64,000 nucleotides of DNA from Thermobaculum terrenum ATCC BAA-798 (lineage in GTDB: Bacteria > Chloroflexota > Chloroflexia > Thermobaculales > Thermobaculaceae), in NCBI RefSeq assembly GCF_000025005.1, contig NC_013525.1:310001-374000 (forward strand), read 5' to 3'. The notes under the pieces are model-generated. The model had not been told where the DNA came from. It did not search any database and worked only from the letters and a program-made list of their open reading frames with translations. Within the stretch, counting starts at the first letter, position 1. Each line of letters starts with the position of its first letter. The position numbers were made by a program, and so were the translations under genes. Of this stretch, positions 55,078-63,226 are shown piece by piece.

Positions 55078-56901
55078 ATGAGCCTGGCTGAAGACATAAA
55101 AGCTATACCTGTGGGTAAAACGCCTGAGGTGATCAACGACTTTTCCATAGTGGCAGCGACGGTCAACGGCTCCGGAAGTCAGACATCTAACCTGACGCTG
55201 ATCAGAGCCCTGTTTCGGATGGGGATTCCGGTCAATGGTAAGAATCTTTTTCCTTCAAATATATCGGGGTTGCCTACCTGGTACACCATTAGGGTCAATA
55301 AGGATGGTTACATAGCCAGGAAGGAACGAGCAGAGATACTCGTAGCATTTAACCCGCAGACCGCTGCTGAGGACATACAGGCTCTGCCACCAGGAGGGGT
55401 CTGCATATACCCTGCAGAGTCCAAGCTGCCTTTGGTTCGGGATGACATAGTATATTATTCTGTCCCAGTAAAGCCTTTTGTGGAAGCTACTGGGGCTGAT
55501 CCGAAGCTGAGAGAGAAATTTGCAAGCATGGTGTACGTAGGAGCTTTAGCAGAGCTCCTGGGTATTGATAGGCAAGAGATTAGAGCGGCTCTCTCTCAGC
55601 AATTTCGCGGCAAGGAGAAAGTTGTTGATCAGAACTTCCAGGTGATAGTCTCCGCTGCTGATTGGGTCAAAGAGAACATAACCAAGAAAGACCCATACAG
55701 AGTGGAAAGGATGGAAGCTACAAGGGGTAAGATACTTATAGATGGGAACAGCGCTGCTGCTCTAGGAGCTATATTTGGGGGAGTAACTGTCGCAGCCTGG
55801 TATCCTATAACTCCTTCTACTAGCTTGATAGAAGCACTACAGTCTTATCTCCCTAAGTTACGCACGGACAAAGATGGTAACCATACATATGCCGTCGTAC
55901 AGGCCGAAGATGAGATGGCGGCTTTAGGGATAGTTTTAGGAGCTGGCTGGGCCGGTGCCAGGGCTATGACTTCTACCTCCGGACCCGGAATCTCGCTGAT
56001 GACGGAGTTTGCGGGATTAGGCTTCTTTGCTGAGATACCTGGGGTTATCTGGGATATACAGAGAATAGGTCCCAGTACCGGTCTGCCAACGCGAGTTTCG
56101 CAGGGAGATGTGCTGAAGGTCTACTTCCTTGGACATGGAGATACGAGACATGTCTGCCTGATCCCTGGAACTGTAGCCGAGTGCTTTGAGTTTGGCTACA
56201 AAGCTTTTGATCTGGCCGAACGCTTGCAGACGCCAGTGTTTGTGCTCAGCGATCTCGACCTTGGTATGAACCTTTGGATGAGTGATCCTTTTGAATATCC
56301 ATCTGAACCTATGGATAGAGGCAAGGTGCTCTCTGCAGAGGACCTGCAACGCATAGGAGAATTCGCGCGTTACAGAGACGTAGATGGAGACGGAATTCCC
56401 TATAGAACTTTGCCAGGGACTGATCATCCACTTGCTGCCTACTTTACTAGAGGTTCTGGTCATAATGAGTACGCTCAGTATAGCGAGAGACCGGATGACT
56501 GGCGAAGGAACATGGAGAGGTTAAGGCGTAAGCATGAGACGGCTCGCAAGTTAGTCCCTAAGCCAGTAATAGAGTCATGGGCTGATTCGAGTGTAGGTAT
56601 AGTCAGCTTTGGATCAGTACACCATCCTGTGATGGAGGCTATTGATCTGCTTGCAGAGAAAGGATTGAGTACTGACTACCTACGCATAAGGGCTTTGCCA
56701 CTAGAGGAAACCCTTCGCGAATTCATAAGGAAACATGATAGAACATATGTTATCGAGCTTAACCATGATGGGCAGATGGTTAACCTCATACGTATGGAAT
56801 TCCCAGAAGTAGCAGATAAGGTAATCTCCATAGCTTACTGCGATGGCCTGCCTATGACCGCTAACTATATAGCGAATGCCCTATTGGAAAAGGAGTGCTA
56901 G
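55078..56901 (+). CDS. korA: 2-oxoacid:ferredoxin oxidoreductase, fused gamma-alpha subunit
   Basis: The 607 residues comprise an N-terminal gamma-type domain (about 18-200, VAATVNGSGSQTSNLTLIRALFRMGIPV) fused to the alpha pyrimidine-binding domain (about 220-600, GNSAAALGAIFGGVTVAAWYPITPSTSL and TSTSGPGISLMTEFAGLG). It belongs to the KorA/VorA-like fused type that oxidises 2-oxoglutarate or related acids to acyl-CoA while reducing ferredoxin. GAGAGGG precedes ATG. Three bases separate it from korB. The substrate is inferred from context with sucAB/sucCD; pyruvate or branched-chain acids are possible. Confidence 0.88.
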   Translation: MSLAEDIKAIPVGKTPEVINDFSIVAATVNGSGSQTSNLTLIRALFRMGIPVNGKNLFPSNISGLPTWYTIRVNKDGYIARKERAEILVAFNPQTAAEDIQALPPGGVCIYPAESKLPLVRDDIVYYSVPVKPFVEATGADPKLREKFASMVYVGALAELLGIDRQEIRAALSQQFRGKEKVVDQNFQVIVSAADWVKENITKKDPYRVERMEATRGKILIDGNSAAALGAIFGGVTVAAWYPITPSTSLIEALQSYLPKLRTDKDGNHTYAVVQAEDEMAALGIVLGAGWAGARAMTSTSGPGISLMTEFAGLGFFAEIPGVIWDIQRIGPSTGLPTRVSQGDVLKVYFLGHGDTRHVCLIPGTVAECFEFGYKAFDLAERLQTPVFVLSDLDLGMNLWMSDPFEYPSEPMDRGKVLSAEDLQRIGEFARYRDVDGDGIPYRTLPGTDHPLAAYFTRGSGHNEYAQYSERPDDWRRNMERLRRKHETARKLVPKPVIESWADSSVGIVSFGSVHHPVMEAIDLLAEKGLSTDYLRIRALPLEETLREFIRKHDRTYVIELNHDGQMVNLIRMEFPEVADKVISIAYCDGLPMTANYIANALLEKEC

Positions 56902-56904
56902 AAC

Positions 56905-57957
56905 ATGGAAACCATAACTAAGCCTGGCAGCTCTCCCGGAAGAAAAGTAAACAGGATAGGCTTGGAGAGGACTGATTACAGGGGGGGAGTCTCTACACTT
57001 TGCGCAGGTTGTGGGCATGATTCGATATCCAGCCAGATCATGACAGCAGCTTTTGAGCTCTCGCTGAAGCCTGAGCAGATAATCAAGCTGAGTGGTATAG
57101 GTTGCTCGAGCAAATCGCCAGCCTACTTCTTAGGTAGATCTCACGGTTTCAATGCCATACATGGGCGTATGCCGGCGGTGGCTACAGGGGCTACTTTAGC
57201 TAACAGGAAGTTGCTAGCTATAGGAGTGAGCGGTGATGGTGATACCGGTAGCATAGGTATAGGGCATTTCAAGCACATGGTTCGTCGTAATATCCCACTG
57301 GTCTACATAATAGAAAACAACGGCGTCTATGGTTTGACCAAGGGGCAGTTCTCGGCGACAGCGGATATAGGACAGAAACTGAAGCACGCAGGTATTAATG
57401 AGCTTCCTCCTATGGATCTATGTATGGAGGCAATAATAGCTGGATGTGGTTTTGTCGCCAGATCGTTTGCCGGTGACGCTAAGCAGGTCCGTCAACTGTT
57501 AAAGGCTGCTATGAGCTTCAAGGGTACCGCTGTGATAGATATTATAAGCCCCTGCGTGACCTTTAATAATGCCGAGGACAGTACTAAGAGTTACCCATAT
57601 GGCAAGGCTAATGAGGAGCCTCTGCATGAGATAGGGTTTGTGCCAAAGTATGAAGAGATAGTTGTGGACTATGACCCTGGCACGGTGAAAGAGGTCGAGT
57701 TGCATGATGGCTCTGTAATCCAGCTACGTAAGCTGGATAGAGATTATGATCCTACTAACAAAGTTGAAGCTTTGAGGCTATTGGAGGAAGCCCAGGCAAA
57801 CAGGGAATTTATAACTGGGCTGATATATTTCAACGAAGATAGACCTTCCTTCCCAGAAGTTATGCGGCTGCCCGAGAAGCCCTTAGCTGAGCTTCAAGAG
57901 GAGGATCTGCGCCCACCTAAAGAGGCACTTGAGGCTATTATGTCAGGCTTGATGTAG
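56905..57957 (+). CDS. korB: 2-oxoacid:ferredoxin oxidoreductase, beta subunit
   Basis: A 350-residue TPP subunit with STLCAGCGHDSI (C33, C36), IGCSSKSPAYFLGRSHGFNAIHG, and the TPP/Mg motif VSGDGDTGSIGIGHFKHMVR ending ENNGVYGLTKGQ. No extra ferredoxin domain is present, so electrons must pass through the beta-subunit cluster to a separate ferredoxin. ATG with GGAG 9 bases upstream. The stop is directly followed by the stop of the convergent LLM gene, with no spacer. Confidence 0.9.
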   Translation: METITKPGSSPGRKVNRIGLERTDYRGGVSTLCAGCGHDSISSQIMTAAFELSLKPEQIIKLSGIGCSSKSPAYFLGRSHGFNAIHGRMPAVATGATLANRKLLAIGVSGDGDTGSIGIGHFKHMVRRNIPLVYIIENNGVYGLTKGQFSATADIGQKLKHAGINELPPMDLCMEAIIAGCGFVARSFAGDAKQVRQLLKAAMSFKGTAVIDIISPCVTFNNAEDSTKSYPYGKANEEPLHEIGFVPKYEEIVVDYDPGTVKEVELHDGSVIQLRKLDRDYDPTNKVEALRLLEEAQANREFITGLIYFNEDRPSFPEVMRLPEKPLAELQEEDLRPPKEALEAIMSGLM

Positions 57958-58752
57958 TCAGTCTATAATTGCGCTTGCTATTTCTCTGACCTTTTCTTGT
58001 AGTGGCCACTCATAGCCGACGTTTATAAACAGTCGGTCTATACCAACTTGCTTCCATTTAGCTATCTCTTGGGAGATATCCTGGGGCCATTGATCCCAAT
58101 CAAAGTGTAGGTAGACAGAAAGACCTATGGGCTTGTTAGAGTTGGATATTACTCGCTTTGTATATCTCACAAGCTCTTGGTCCGCATAGATATTGATTTC
58201 GTCTGCGTATTCCAGTGCTGAGCGTATCAGCTTCTTGGATTTACCGGCACCTACTATGATCCTGGGTGGCTTTGAAGGAGGAGGGGCACAGGTAGCATCC
58301 TGCAGCTTCACTTTTTGTCCATTAAACGTAACTTGCTTGCCCTGCCAAACCTCCCTCAAAGCAAGCATGTTCTCTCTTAGTAATGCAATGCGAAACTCCG
58401 CATCCGGATAAGGAAGATTCCAAGCAGCATATTCCTCAGGATAATCCCCTGCCCCTATACCAAGCTCGAACCTACCGTCGCTAATCAAGGCTAACATAGA
58501 TGTCTCTTTAGCCATAACACCTAGCGCGTAGTTAAGGTTACAGATAACCATAGGTACTAGTTTGACCCTCTCAGTAGCACAGGCTATTGCTCCATAGGAA
58601 GCCCATCCACAGACGTATCCCCATTCAGGTTTCATGGAGTGATAATGGTCCCAGAAGCCGACTGAATCTAGCCCTAACTTGTCTGCTAAGAGTGCCGCCT
58701 GGAAGATCTCCTGCCAGTTACTAGCAGGACTAAATACTATTCCTAACTTCAT
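57958..58752 (-). CDS. Luciferase-like (LLM) flavin-dependent oxidoreductase
   Basis: A 264-residue TIM barrel of the bacterial luciferase superfamily: MKLGIVFSPASNWQEI, LGLDSVGFWDHYHSM, SDGRFELGIGAGDYPEEYAAW and PPRIIVGAGKSKKLI. Members use FMN or F420 to oxidise or reduce small molecules; the cofactor cannot be settled here. It is shorter than the usual 300-340 residues but seems complete. GAGG precedes ATG. It lies 22 bases upstream of nothing obvious and downstream of the alkyltransferase-like unit on the same strand, so it may be the last gene of that run. Confidence 0.82.
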   Translation of the reverse strand: MKLGIVFSPASNWQEIFQAALLADKLGLDSVGFWDHYHSMKPEWGYVCGWASYGAIACATERVKLVPMVICNLNYALGVMAKETSMLALISDGRFELGIGAGDYPEEYAAWNLPYPDAEFRIALLRENMLALREVWQGKQVTFNGQKVKLQDATCAPPPSKPPRIIVGAGKSKKLIRSALEYADEINIYADQELVRYTKRVISNSNKPIGLSVYLHFDWDQWPQDISQEIAKWKQVGIDRLFINVGYEWPLQEKVREIASAIID

Positions 58753-58774
58753 GATTTCTGCCTCACTAAATAAA

Positions 58775-59161
58775 CTAGCTATCCTGGCTCAATCGCTCGA
58801 GCTTGAAACTTAGCCACTCGTCTACTAACTCTTGTGGAGGGAACCATTGATACTTCTGAAGATCAACAGTGAAGTCCTCTCTAACTTCTACACCATCTTT
58901 CTCCAGATCTTTCTTGTGACTATATACTCCTCCCCATCCGTAGCCTGCTGCCAGTCCTCCGAACCTGTTGACCACCCGCTGGCAAGGGATATTTAGCTCA
59001 GGAGGAGTATAGTGGAGGATCCATCCTACAACCTGAGCTGATCCTGGGTAGCCTGCTAGTGCTGCTATCTGTCCATAGGTCATTACCTTGCCCTTGGGAA
59101 TCGAGGATACAATCTTCCAGACGATCTCCTTGAAAGACTTGGCTTCCTTGGGCGTGCTCAT
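58775..59161 (-). CDS. Alkyltransferase-like DNA-binding protein (MGMT family) with PCQR
   Basis: A 128-residue single-domain protein: the winged-helix DNA-binding part of MGMT with IPKGKVMTYGQIAALAG, AQVVGWILHYTPP, and IPCQRVVNRFGG. The acceptor Cys (C60) is kept, but the His of PCHR is Gln. Short relatives that lack alkyl transfer (often PWHR) bind O6-alkylguanine and recruit nucleotide excision repair. Here activity could be reduced or absent. ATG 59161 lies 2 bases after the upstream gene's stop; an open frame running 71 codons further back is inside that gene and was rejected. Forms a unit with the ADP-ribosylglycohydrolase and VOC genes. Confidence 0.8.
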   Translation of the reverse strand: MSTPKEAKSFKEIVWKIVSSIPKGKVMTYGQIAALAGYPGSAQVVGWILHYTPPELNIPCQRVVNRFGGLAAGYGWGGVYSHKKDLEKDGVEVREDFTVDLQKYQWFPPQELVDEWLSFKLERLSQDS

Positions 59162-59163
59162 CT

Positions 59164-60093
59164 TTACCTGCTTGTCCGCACTATCTGTTCTGCAAGGACT
59201 ATTAGCTCTTGCGCTGGTTCCAGCCTTTCTAGCCATCTTTGAGGTATGGATTCTATTCCATAGTGAGCGCCAGCAAGCGCTCCTGTAACGGCTGCTCTGG
59301 TATCCGCATCTCCCCCCAGATTGGCTGCCTTTATGATAGCATCTTCCAGGCTGCTGGTATTTCCGAATGCCCAAATAGCGCTCTCGAGAGTCGCCAGCAC
59401 GTCTCCGGAGTTATCTAGATCATCTTCGCTCTTCTTCTCTATACTGCGCAACATCTCACTGATTTCAGGCTGTGGAACTTTGTCGGCTACTCGAACAACT
59501 ACTTGCTCGAACCTTCCTCTAAGTAATTCGGATATCATCATGTTTAGCGCTACAGCCGCCCATTGACATACTGGGTTAGCGTGGGTAATGGAAGCTACAC
59601 TACGTGTTTGCTTCACGAGCGCTTGCTCTCGTTTGTAAAGGAGCAGAGCTATAGGCACACATGGTATAAGGCACCCGTTTCCTCTGCTGCCATTCATAAA
59701 GCCCTCTCGTTCAATCACCAGCTTACTAGCTTCATAGATAGGTGTGCCATCTCGGATCAAGCTGAGTGACTCAAAAACGGTGTGGTCAATATCCTTTGGG
59801 TTGGAGTTCATCCATTCGACTAAGCGAGTTGTGATATCCTGCGGGTCTACCCTTCCTAACGTGGCTATGCTGCGAGCAACCTCCAGCATCATCTGGGTAT
59901 CGTCAGTAACCTCTCCTGGGCTAAGCGAGAGCCATCCTCCGCCTATGAAGTCTCTTACCTGCCCTAGGTTTCTACGGATCTCGTTTTTACCCATTAACTC
60001 TAGTGGTCCCCCAAGAGCATCCCCGCAGGCTGCAGCTATCAGAGTACCACGAGCCTTGGATAATAGCTTCAGATCTCCTTGGTCTGTACTCAT
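59164..60093 (-). CDS. ADP-ribosylglycohydrolase family protein
   Basis: The 309 residues have the DraG fold: AACGDALGGPLE near the N-terminus, the metal motif GEVTDDTQMMLEVARS, and NLGGDADTRAAVTGALAGAHYG near the C-terminus, giving the two-metal acidic site. The family removes ADP-ribose from Arg or from small molecules and nucleic acid ends. ATG overlaps the VOC gene stop (4 bases). Its pairing with an alkyltransferase-like protein hints at DNA or nucleotide damage repair, an inference only. Confidence 0.88.
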   Translation of the reverse strand: MSTDQGDLKLLSKARGTLIAAACGDALGGPLELMGKNEIRRNLGQVRDFIGGGWLSLSPGEVTDDTQMMLEVARSIATLGRVDPQDITTRLVEWMNSNPKDIDHTVFESLSLIRDGTPIYEASKLVIEREGFMNGSRGNGCLIPCVPIALLLYKREQALVKQTRSVASITHANPVCQWAAVALNMMISELLRGRFEQVVVRVADKVPQPEISEMLRSIEKKSEDDLDNSGDVLATLESAIWAFGNTSSLEDAIIKAANLGGDADTRAAVTGALAGAHYGIESIPQRWLERLEPAQELIVLAEQIVRTSR

Positions 60094-60461
60094 GCTTTCT
60101 CCTCTTGGACCTGGAGTATCTCTATACGATTTCCAAAGGGATCTTCTGTATAGAAGCGGTGGAAGCCAGGCAGCAGATGGTCATCTATAACCTTTACTCC
60201 GTACTGTAACAGTCTGTGTTTAATGCCATCAAGATCGTCTACCAAAAACGCTACATGTGCCTTTGTAGATGGTGAGAAGTTAGGATCTATCCCCAGGTGC
60301 AGTTCTAGGTTTCCCGTAGAGAACCATATTCCACCTCTGGATGCTAGTGTTGGAGGCTTAGGGACTTCTGTAAGGAGAAGAATCTGGCTATAGAACTCTC
60401 TAGCCTTGTCCTCACCCCCTTTTGGAATAGCTATCTGTACGTGATGGATGGCAATACTCAC
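60090..60461 (-). CDS. VOC-family (glyoxalase/bleomycin-resistance fold) protein
   Basis: A 123-residue protein with two beta-alpha-beta-beta-beta units: IHHVQIAIPKGGEDKAREFYSQIL, then AHVAFLVDDLDGIKHRLLQYG and RFYTEDPFGNRIEILQ. Metal-site candidates are His (7 or 8), Glu in NLELHLG, His in KAHVAF and Glu in NRIEIL. Function within the superfamily (lyase, dioxygenase, resistance) cannot be told. GTG start with GGAGGGAG closely upstream. It is the first gene of the VOC, ADP-ribosylglycohydrolase and alkyltransferase-like unit. Confidence 0.85.
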   Translation of the reverse strand: MSIAIHHVQIAIPKGGEDKAREFYSQILLLTEVPKPPTLASRGGIWFSTGNLELHLGIDPNFSPSTKAHVAFLVDDLDGIKHRLLQYGVKVIDDHLLPGFHRFYTEDPFGNRIEILQVQEEKA

Positions 60462-60528
60462 AACTCTCCCTCCATGGATCGAGAAAATACAAGCTCTCTA
60501 CTTACCCGAAGATCTAGGACGCAAATAA

Positions 60529-60567
60529 AAACTATAGATAGGATCGCGCGGATCCTATCTATAGTTT
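60529..60567 (-). terminator. Terminator downstream of sodA: 17-bp perfect stem
   Basis: AAACTATAGATAGGATC (60529-60545), loop GCGCG, and its complement 60551-60567. Minus-strand transcripts leaving sodA meet it 20 bases after the stop and then run into TTTATTTG. Confidence 0.8.
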
Positions 60568-60586
60568 GCTGGTTGACGCTGAGGAT

Positions 60587-61198
60587 TTACTTGCTGGACT
60601 GCTCAAAGCGGCGGTTGATCTCGTCCCAATTGACGACGTTCCACCAAGCTTCCAGATACTCTGCTCTGCGGTTTTGATACTTGAGGTAGTAAGCGTGCTC
60701 CCAAACGTCGTTGCCCATTATGGGATAAAGACCTTCCATAAGTGGGCTATCCTGGTTAGCAGTGCTGATTACCTGTAGCTGACCGTCTGGAGTGCGTACA
60801 AGCCATACCCAACCGCTGCCAAACCTCTTTGCTCCAGCATCGTTGAACTGCCTCTTGAACTCCTCGAAGCTCCCAAAGGTCTGCTTGATAGCGTCTGCTA
60901 TTGGGCCATAAGGCTCCCCGCCACCATTCGGCTTCATGATTACCCAGAACATACTATGGTTGACGTGACCACCACCATTGTTGCGCACAGCCGTACGTAT
61001 ATCCTCGGGTATGCTGTTTATATCCCTAAGCAAGTCCTCGGCACTCTTGTTCTGTAGCTCTGGATATTTCTCTAATGCCTGATTGAGATTGTTTACATAG
61101 GTGCCATGGTGCTTATCATGGTGGAGCCTCATGGTCTGCTCATCTATGTAGGGCTCAAGGGCATTGTAATCATATGGGAGTGGTGGTAACTCATGCAT
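60587..61198 (-). CDS. sodA: Superoxide dismutase (Mn/Fe family, Mn-like)
   Basis: The 203 residues keep the metal ligands H26, H81, D164 and H168, with HVNHSMFW and [17 protein letters not shown] signatures. [13 protein letters not shown] and the DVWEHAYY context are those of Mn-type enzymes, though metal choice is not certain from sequence. It converts superoxide to peroxide and oxygen in the cytosol. AGGAGG is 10 bases before ATG. Single gene with its own terminator. Confidence 0.96.
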   Translation of the reverse strand: MHELPPLPYDYNALEPYIDEQTMRLHHDKHHGTYVNNLNQALEKYPELQNKSAEDLLRDINSIPEDIRTAVRNNGGGHVNHSMFWVIMKPNGGGEPYGPIADAIKQTFGSFEEFKRQFNDAGAKRFGSGWVWLVRTPDGQLQVISTANQDSPLMEGLYPIMGNDVWEHAYYLKYQNRRAEYLEAWWNVVNWDEINRRFEQSSK

Positions 61199-61265
61199 GG
61201 TGATAAGACCTCCTGAAAGTTTTTAGTTTTGGCAGGTGGGATATTTATCCCAACGTGACCTACCC

Positions 61266-61320
61266 AGCAAAATATGTGCCCTTCAAGGGCAATAATAGCC
61301 TTAACTGCCTATATTTTGCT
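61266..61320. repeat. Nested inverted repeat between sodA and the anti-sigma gene
   Basis: Outer arms AGCAAAATAT (61266-61275) and ATATTTTGCT (61311-61320) enclose an inner hairpin TGCCCTT-C-AAGGGCA (61277-61291). It is just upstream of sodA and downstream of the sigma/anti-sigma unit. There is no T-run, so it could be an operator for sodA or a processed mRNA end rather than a classical terminator. Confidence 0.5.
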
Positions 61321-61329
61321 AGGGATAGA

Positions 61330-62109
61330 TTAATCCTTGAGACTACTAACAATGATGGGGTTAGATGTAGGTTGAGGACTACCACCTTTGGGCTCGCGAG
61401 TTATTCCCATTGCCGAGTACTGGCCAATTGGCTCCGGAGCCGAAAGCACTACAGCTAGTGTGCCGTTAGGGTGCACTACTGCTGCGCTTTGTTTATGCCC
61501 ATCTTTTATCAGCCATATCTGGTAGTCCTTATCCTCGGGTATAGGAGGAAGTCCTTGTATAACCAGGTAGGCTTTGTTATTGTTGGGGTTCATAATCATC
61601 CTGCCGTGGATGGAGTTTTGCTGCATCTCGGCTACCTGCGTGCTTGGCGATGTTAATAGGGCAACTATGGTTCTTTGTTCTTCTACGTCTGCCTTGAGTT
61701 GGTTTATTTGCCCCCTTTGCAGAAGAGCTATTACGCCTAGAGCTAAGATAACTACGGCTAGTGCTGCTGGAGCTACGAACTTCAAAGTGTTGCTTCCTAG
61801 GAAGAATCTCGCCCAGAAGCTGCCAGTAGATGCTGTCCTTGGTGCAATCACTTGCTCGTGAGGCGTACGCTCTTCGCTGCGGATACGATCCAGCAAGCGC
61901 TGTTTTACAGAAGGGGGAGGTGAATGTTGCTCGCTAGCCATACCAAGTATTGAAGCTACAGGTAGTAGCTCATCCAACACAGACGTGCAATCCATGCATG
62001 ACTGCAGATGACACTCCATGAGCCTCATGTCCTCGGGCTCAAGTGCTCCAAGCACATAAGCGGTGATTACCTCATATAACTGCTCGTGATTGTTATGCTC
62101 TATCTTCAC
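61330..62109 (-). CDS. Anti-sigma factor (RskA-like, zinc anti-sigma domain)
   Basis: The 259 residues comprise an N-terminal zinc-binding anti-sigma domain with ECHLQSCMDC (H34, C38, C41), one membrane helix (about 110-130, APAALAVVILALGVIALL), and an outside RskA-type C-terminal domain with AYLVIQGLPPIPEDKDYQIWLI. It would hold the ECF sigma factor at the membrane until a signal triggers release. GTG start, 6 bases after the sigma stop with no ribosome site, so translation is coupled. Confidence 0.9.
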   Translation of the reverse strand: MKIEHNNHEQLYEVITAYVLGALEPEDMRLMECHLQSCMDCTSVLDELLPVASILGMASEQHSPPPSVKQRLLDRIRSEERTPHEQVIAPRTASTGSFWARFFLGSNTLKFVAPAALAVVILALGVIALLQRGQINQLKADVEEQRTIVALLTSPSTQVAEMQQNSIHGRMIMNPNNNKAYLVIQGLPPIPEDKDYQIWLIKDGHKQSAAVVHPNGTLAVVLSAPEPIGQYSAMGITREPKGGSPQPTSNPIIVSSLKD

Positions 62110-62115
62110 GTTGTT

Positions 62116-62706
62116 CTATAGCTGTTCAGGCTTGATTCCCTTTTCTATTAGGTTTCTGCGAAGATGCTGCAAGGCCAAGCGCATTCTAGTCTTGATTGTG
62201 CCCAAGGGCTCACCTACTTTATCAGCTATCTCGGATTGAGTAAGCCCCCCGAAATATGACATCTCAAGAACTTTGCGCTGGTTTTCAGGAAGCTCTCTCA
62301 GAGCCTCTAAGACTATATTTCGCCTTATACCACCCATTATTATCTCATCTGGATCCTCTAAGCTGCTATCTGGCAGGTTCATTAGGTAGTTAGAGGAGTC
62401 TTCAGAGCGAATCGATTTGGGACGGGCCTTGCACCTCCTGATCTCATCTATGGCTATGTTATGAGCTATACTCATCAACCAGCTGGCGCACTTACCTCGG
62501 TCGTTACTGAAGCTTTTGGCTTGCTTCCAAGCTCTGAAGAAAGTCTCTTGAGTCAGCTCCTCAGCCACCTGTTGATCTTGAACGATTCTCAATATCATGG
62601 AGTAGACAGCTCTTGAGTAACAGTCGTACAAAGCCTCCATGGCGGATAAATCACCACGAGATAGTCGCTCCATGATTGCCTGGTCGTCTAGGGGCTGATT
62701 CGACAT
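62116..62706 (-). CDS. ECF-type RNA polymerase sigma factor
   Basis: The 196 residues contain region 2 (about 22-92, VAEELTQETFFRAWKQAKSF and WLMSIAHNIAIDEIRR) and region 4 (about 130-185, LRELPENQRKVLEMSYFGGL and IADKVGEPLGTIKTRMRLAL). It looks like the SigK/RpoE-like group paired with RskA. The upstream in-frame TAG at 62710-62712 fixes the start at ATG 62706 or later. No close Shine-Dalgarno precedes that ATG; the strong AGGAGGTG is 33 bases further up, ahead of a four-codon frame. Confidence 0.92.
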   Translation of the reverse strand: MSNQPLDDQAIMERLSRGDLSAMEALYDCYSRAVYSMILRIVQDQQVAEELTQETFFRAWKQAKSFSNDRGKCASWLMSIAHNIAIDEIRRCKARPKSIRSEDSSNYLMNLPDSSLEDPDEIIMGGIRRNIVLEALRELPENQRKVLEMSYFGGLTQSEIADKVGEPLGTIKTRMRLALQHLRRNLIEKGIKPEQL

Positions 62707-62712
62707 AGCCTA

Positions 62713-62787
62713 TAGTTCCGCCATTTTCTGCCCGACAGCACCTCCTGTAATCTTCTTTATAACTATACGTAAGGAAAGGCTGTCGGG
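62713..62787 (-). promoter_or_regulatory. Structured 5' leader of the sigma/anti-sigma operon
   Basis: On the minus-strand RNA CCCGACAGC (from 62787) pairs with GCTGTCGGG (ending 62731), nine pairs. Beyond one mismatch UUUCC can pair with GGAGG of the AGGAGGTG ribosome site (62746-62739). A mini-frame ATG GCG GAA CTA TAG follows (62724-62710), ending just before the sigma ATG. This suggests a hidden ribosome site plus reinitiation. Confidence 0.45.
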
Positions 62788-62998
62788 ATTAATAATTTGA
62801 GAGCTTCGGAAGGAATTGTAAGTATATGCGGATTGATTTGCAATATACTCAATGGCATCTAACATAGCATTGGACCTTTGTTGGTGATCAAGTATCGGTG
62901 ATCAAGAGAGTTTATGCAACTACTATGCATATTATGCTCAACTCTTGTCACTTTACCAGCAATTTTAGTTCCATCATTGAGTTTTTGGAGGCTAGACT

Positions 62999-63178
62999 TT
63001 GCAAGTAGATGATATTTCAAATCACGACCGAGAAGACGAGGAGCAATTACAAAAGATACGAGAATGGTATAAGCAAGCCAGGAGTATGGGAATAAGCAAG
63101 GAAACGTTCTATAGAGAGATGATACCGATTGTGGGGATAGAGTCCTTAGATAATGCACTGGAAGGCTACGATGAATAG
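62999..63178 (+). CDS. Small acidic protein, unknown function
   Basis: A 59-codon frame from TTG 62999, product starting MQVDDISNHDREDEEQL, ending EGYDE. GGAGG is 7 bases upstream, matching the strong sites of the real genes around it. The middle (QKIREWYKQARSMGISKETFYREM) is predicted helical and resembles short helix-turn-helix or DNA/RNA-contacting helices, but I recognise no family. It lies in the 520-base gap between the sigma leader and the histidine phosphatase; a longer minus-strand frame over it has no ribosome site and was rejected. Confidence 0.5.
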   Translation: MQVDDISNHDREDEEQLQKIREWYKQARSMGISKETFYREMIPIVGIESLDNALEGYDE

Positions 63179-63226
63179 TGGGCTATAATCTGTAGTTGTA
63201 AAAGCAAAACATTAGGTAGGAGTGTT

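Noticed and set aside
59162-59374. 71-codon extension of the alkyltransferase-like protein
   Set aside because: Runs through the ADP-ribosylglycohydrolase gene; the domain starts right after ATG 59161.
62882-62907. Short direct repeat GGTGATCAAG (twice) upstream of the small acidic gene
   Set aside because: Only two copies with a short spacer; too little to call an operator.
62859-63158. 99-codon minus-strand frame
   Set aside because: No ribosome site, Cys/Leu-rich product with no family character, and it is antisense to a better-supported small plus-strand gene.
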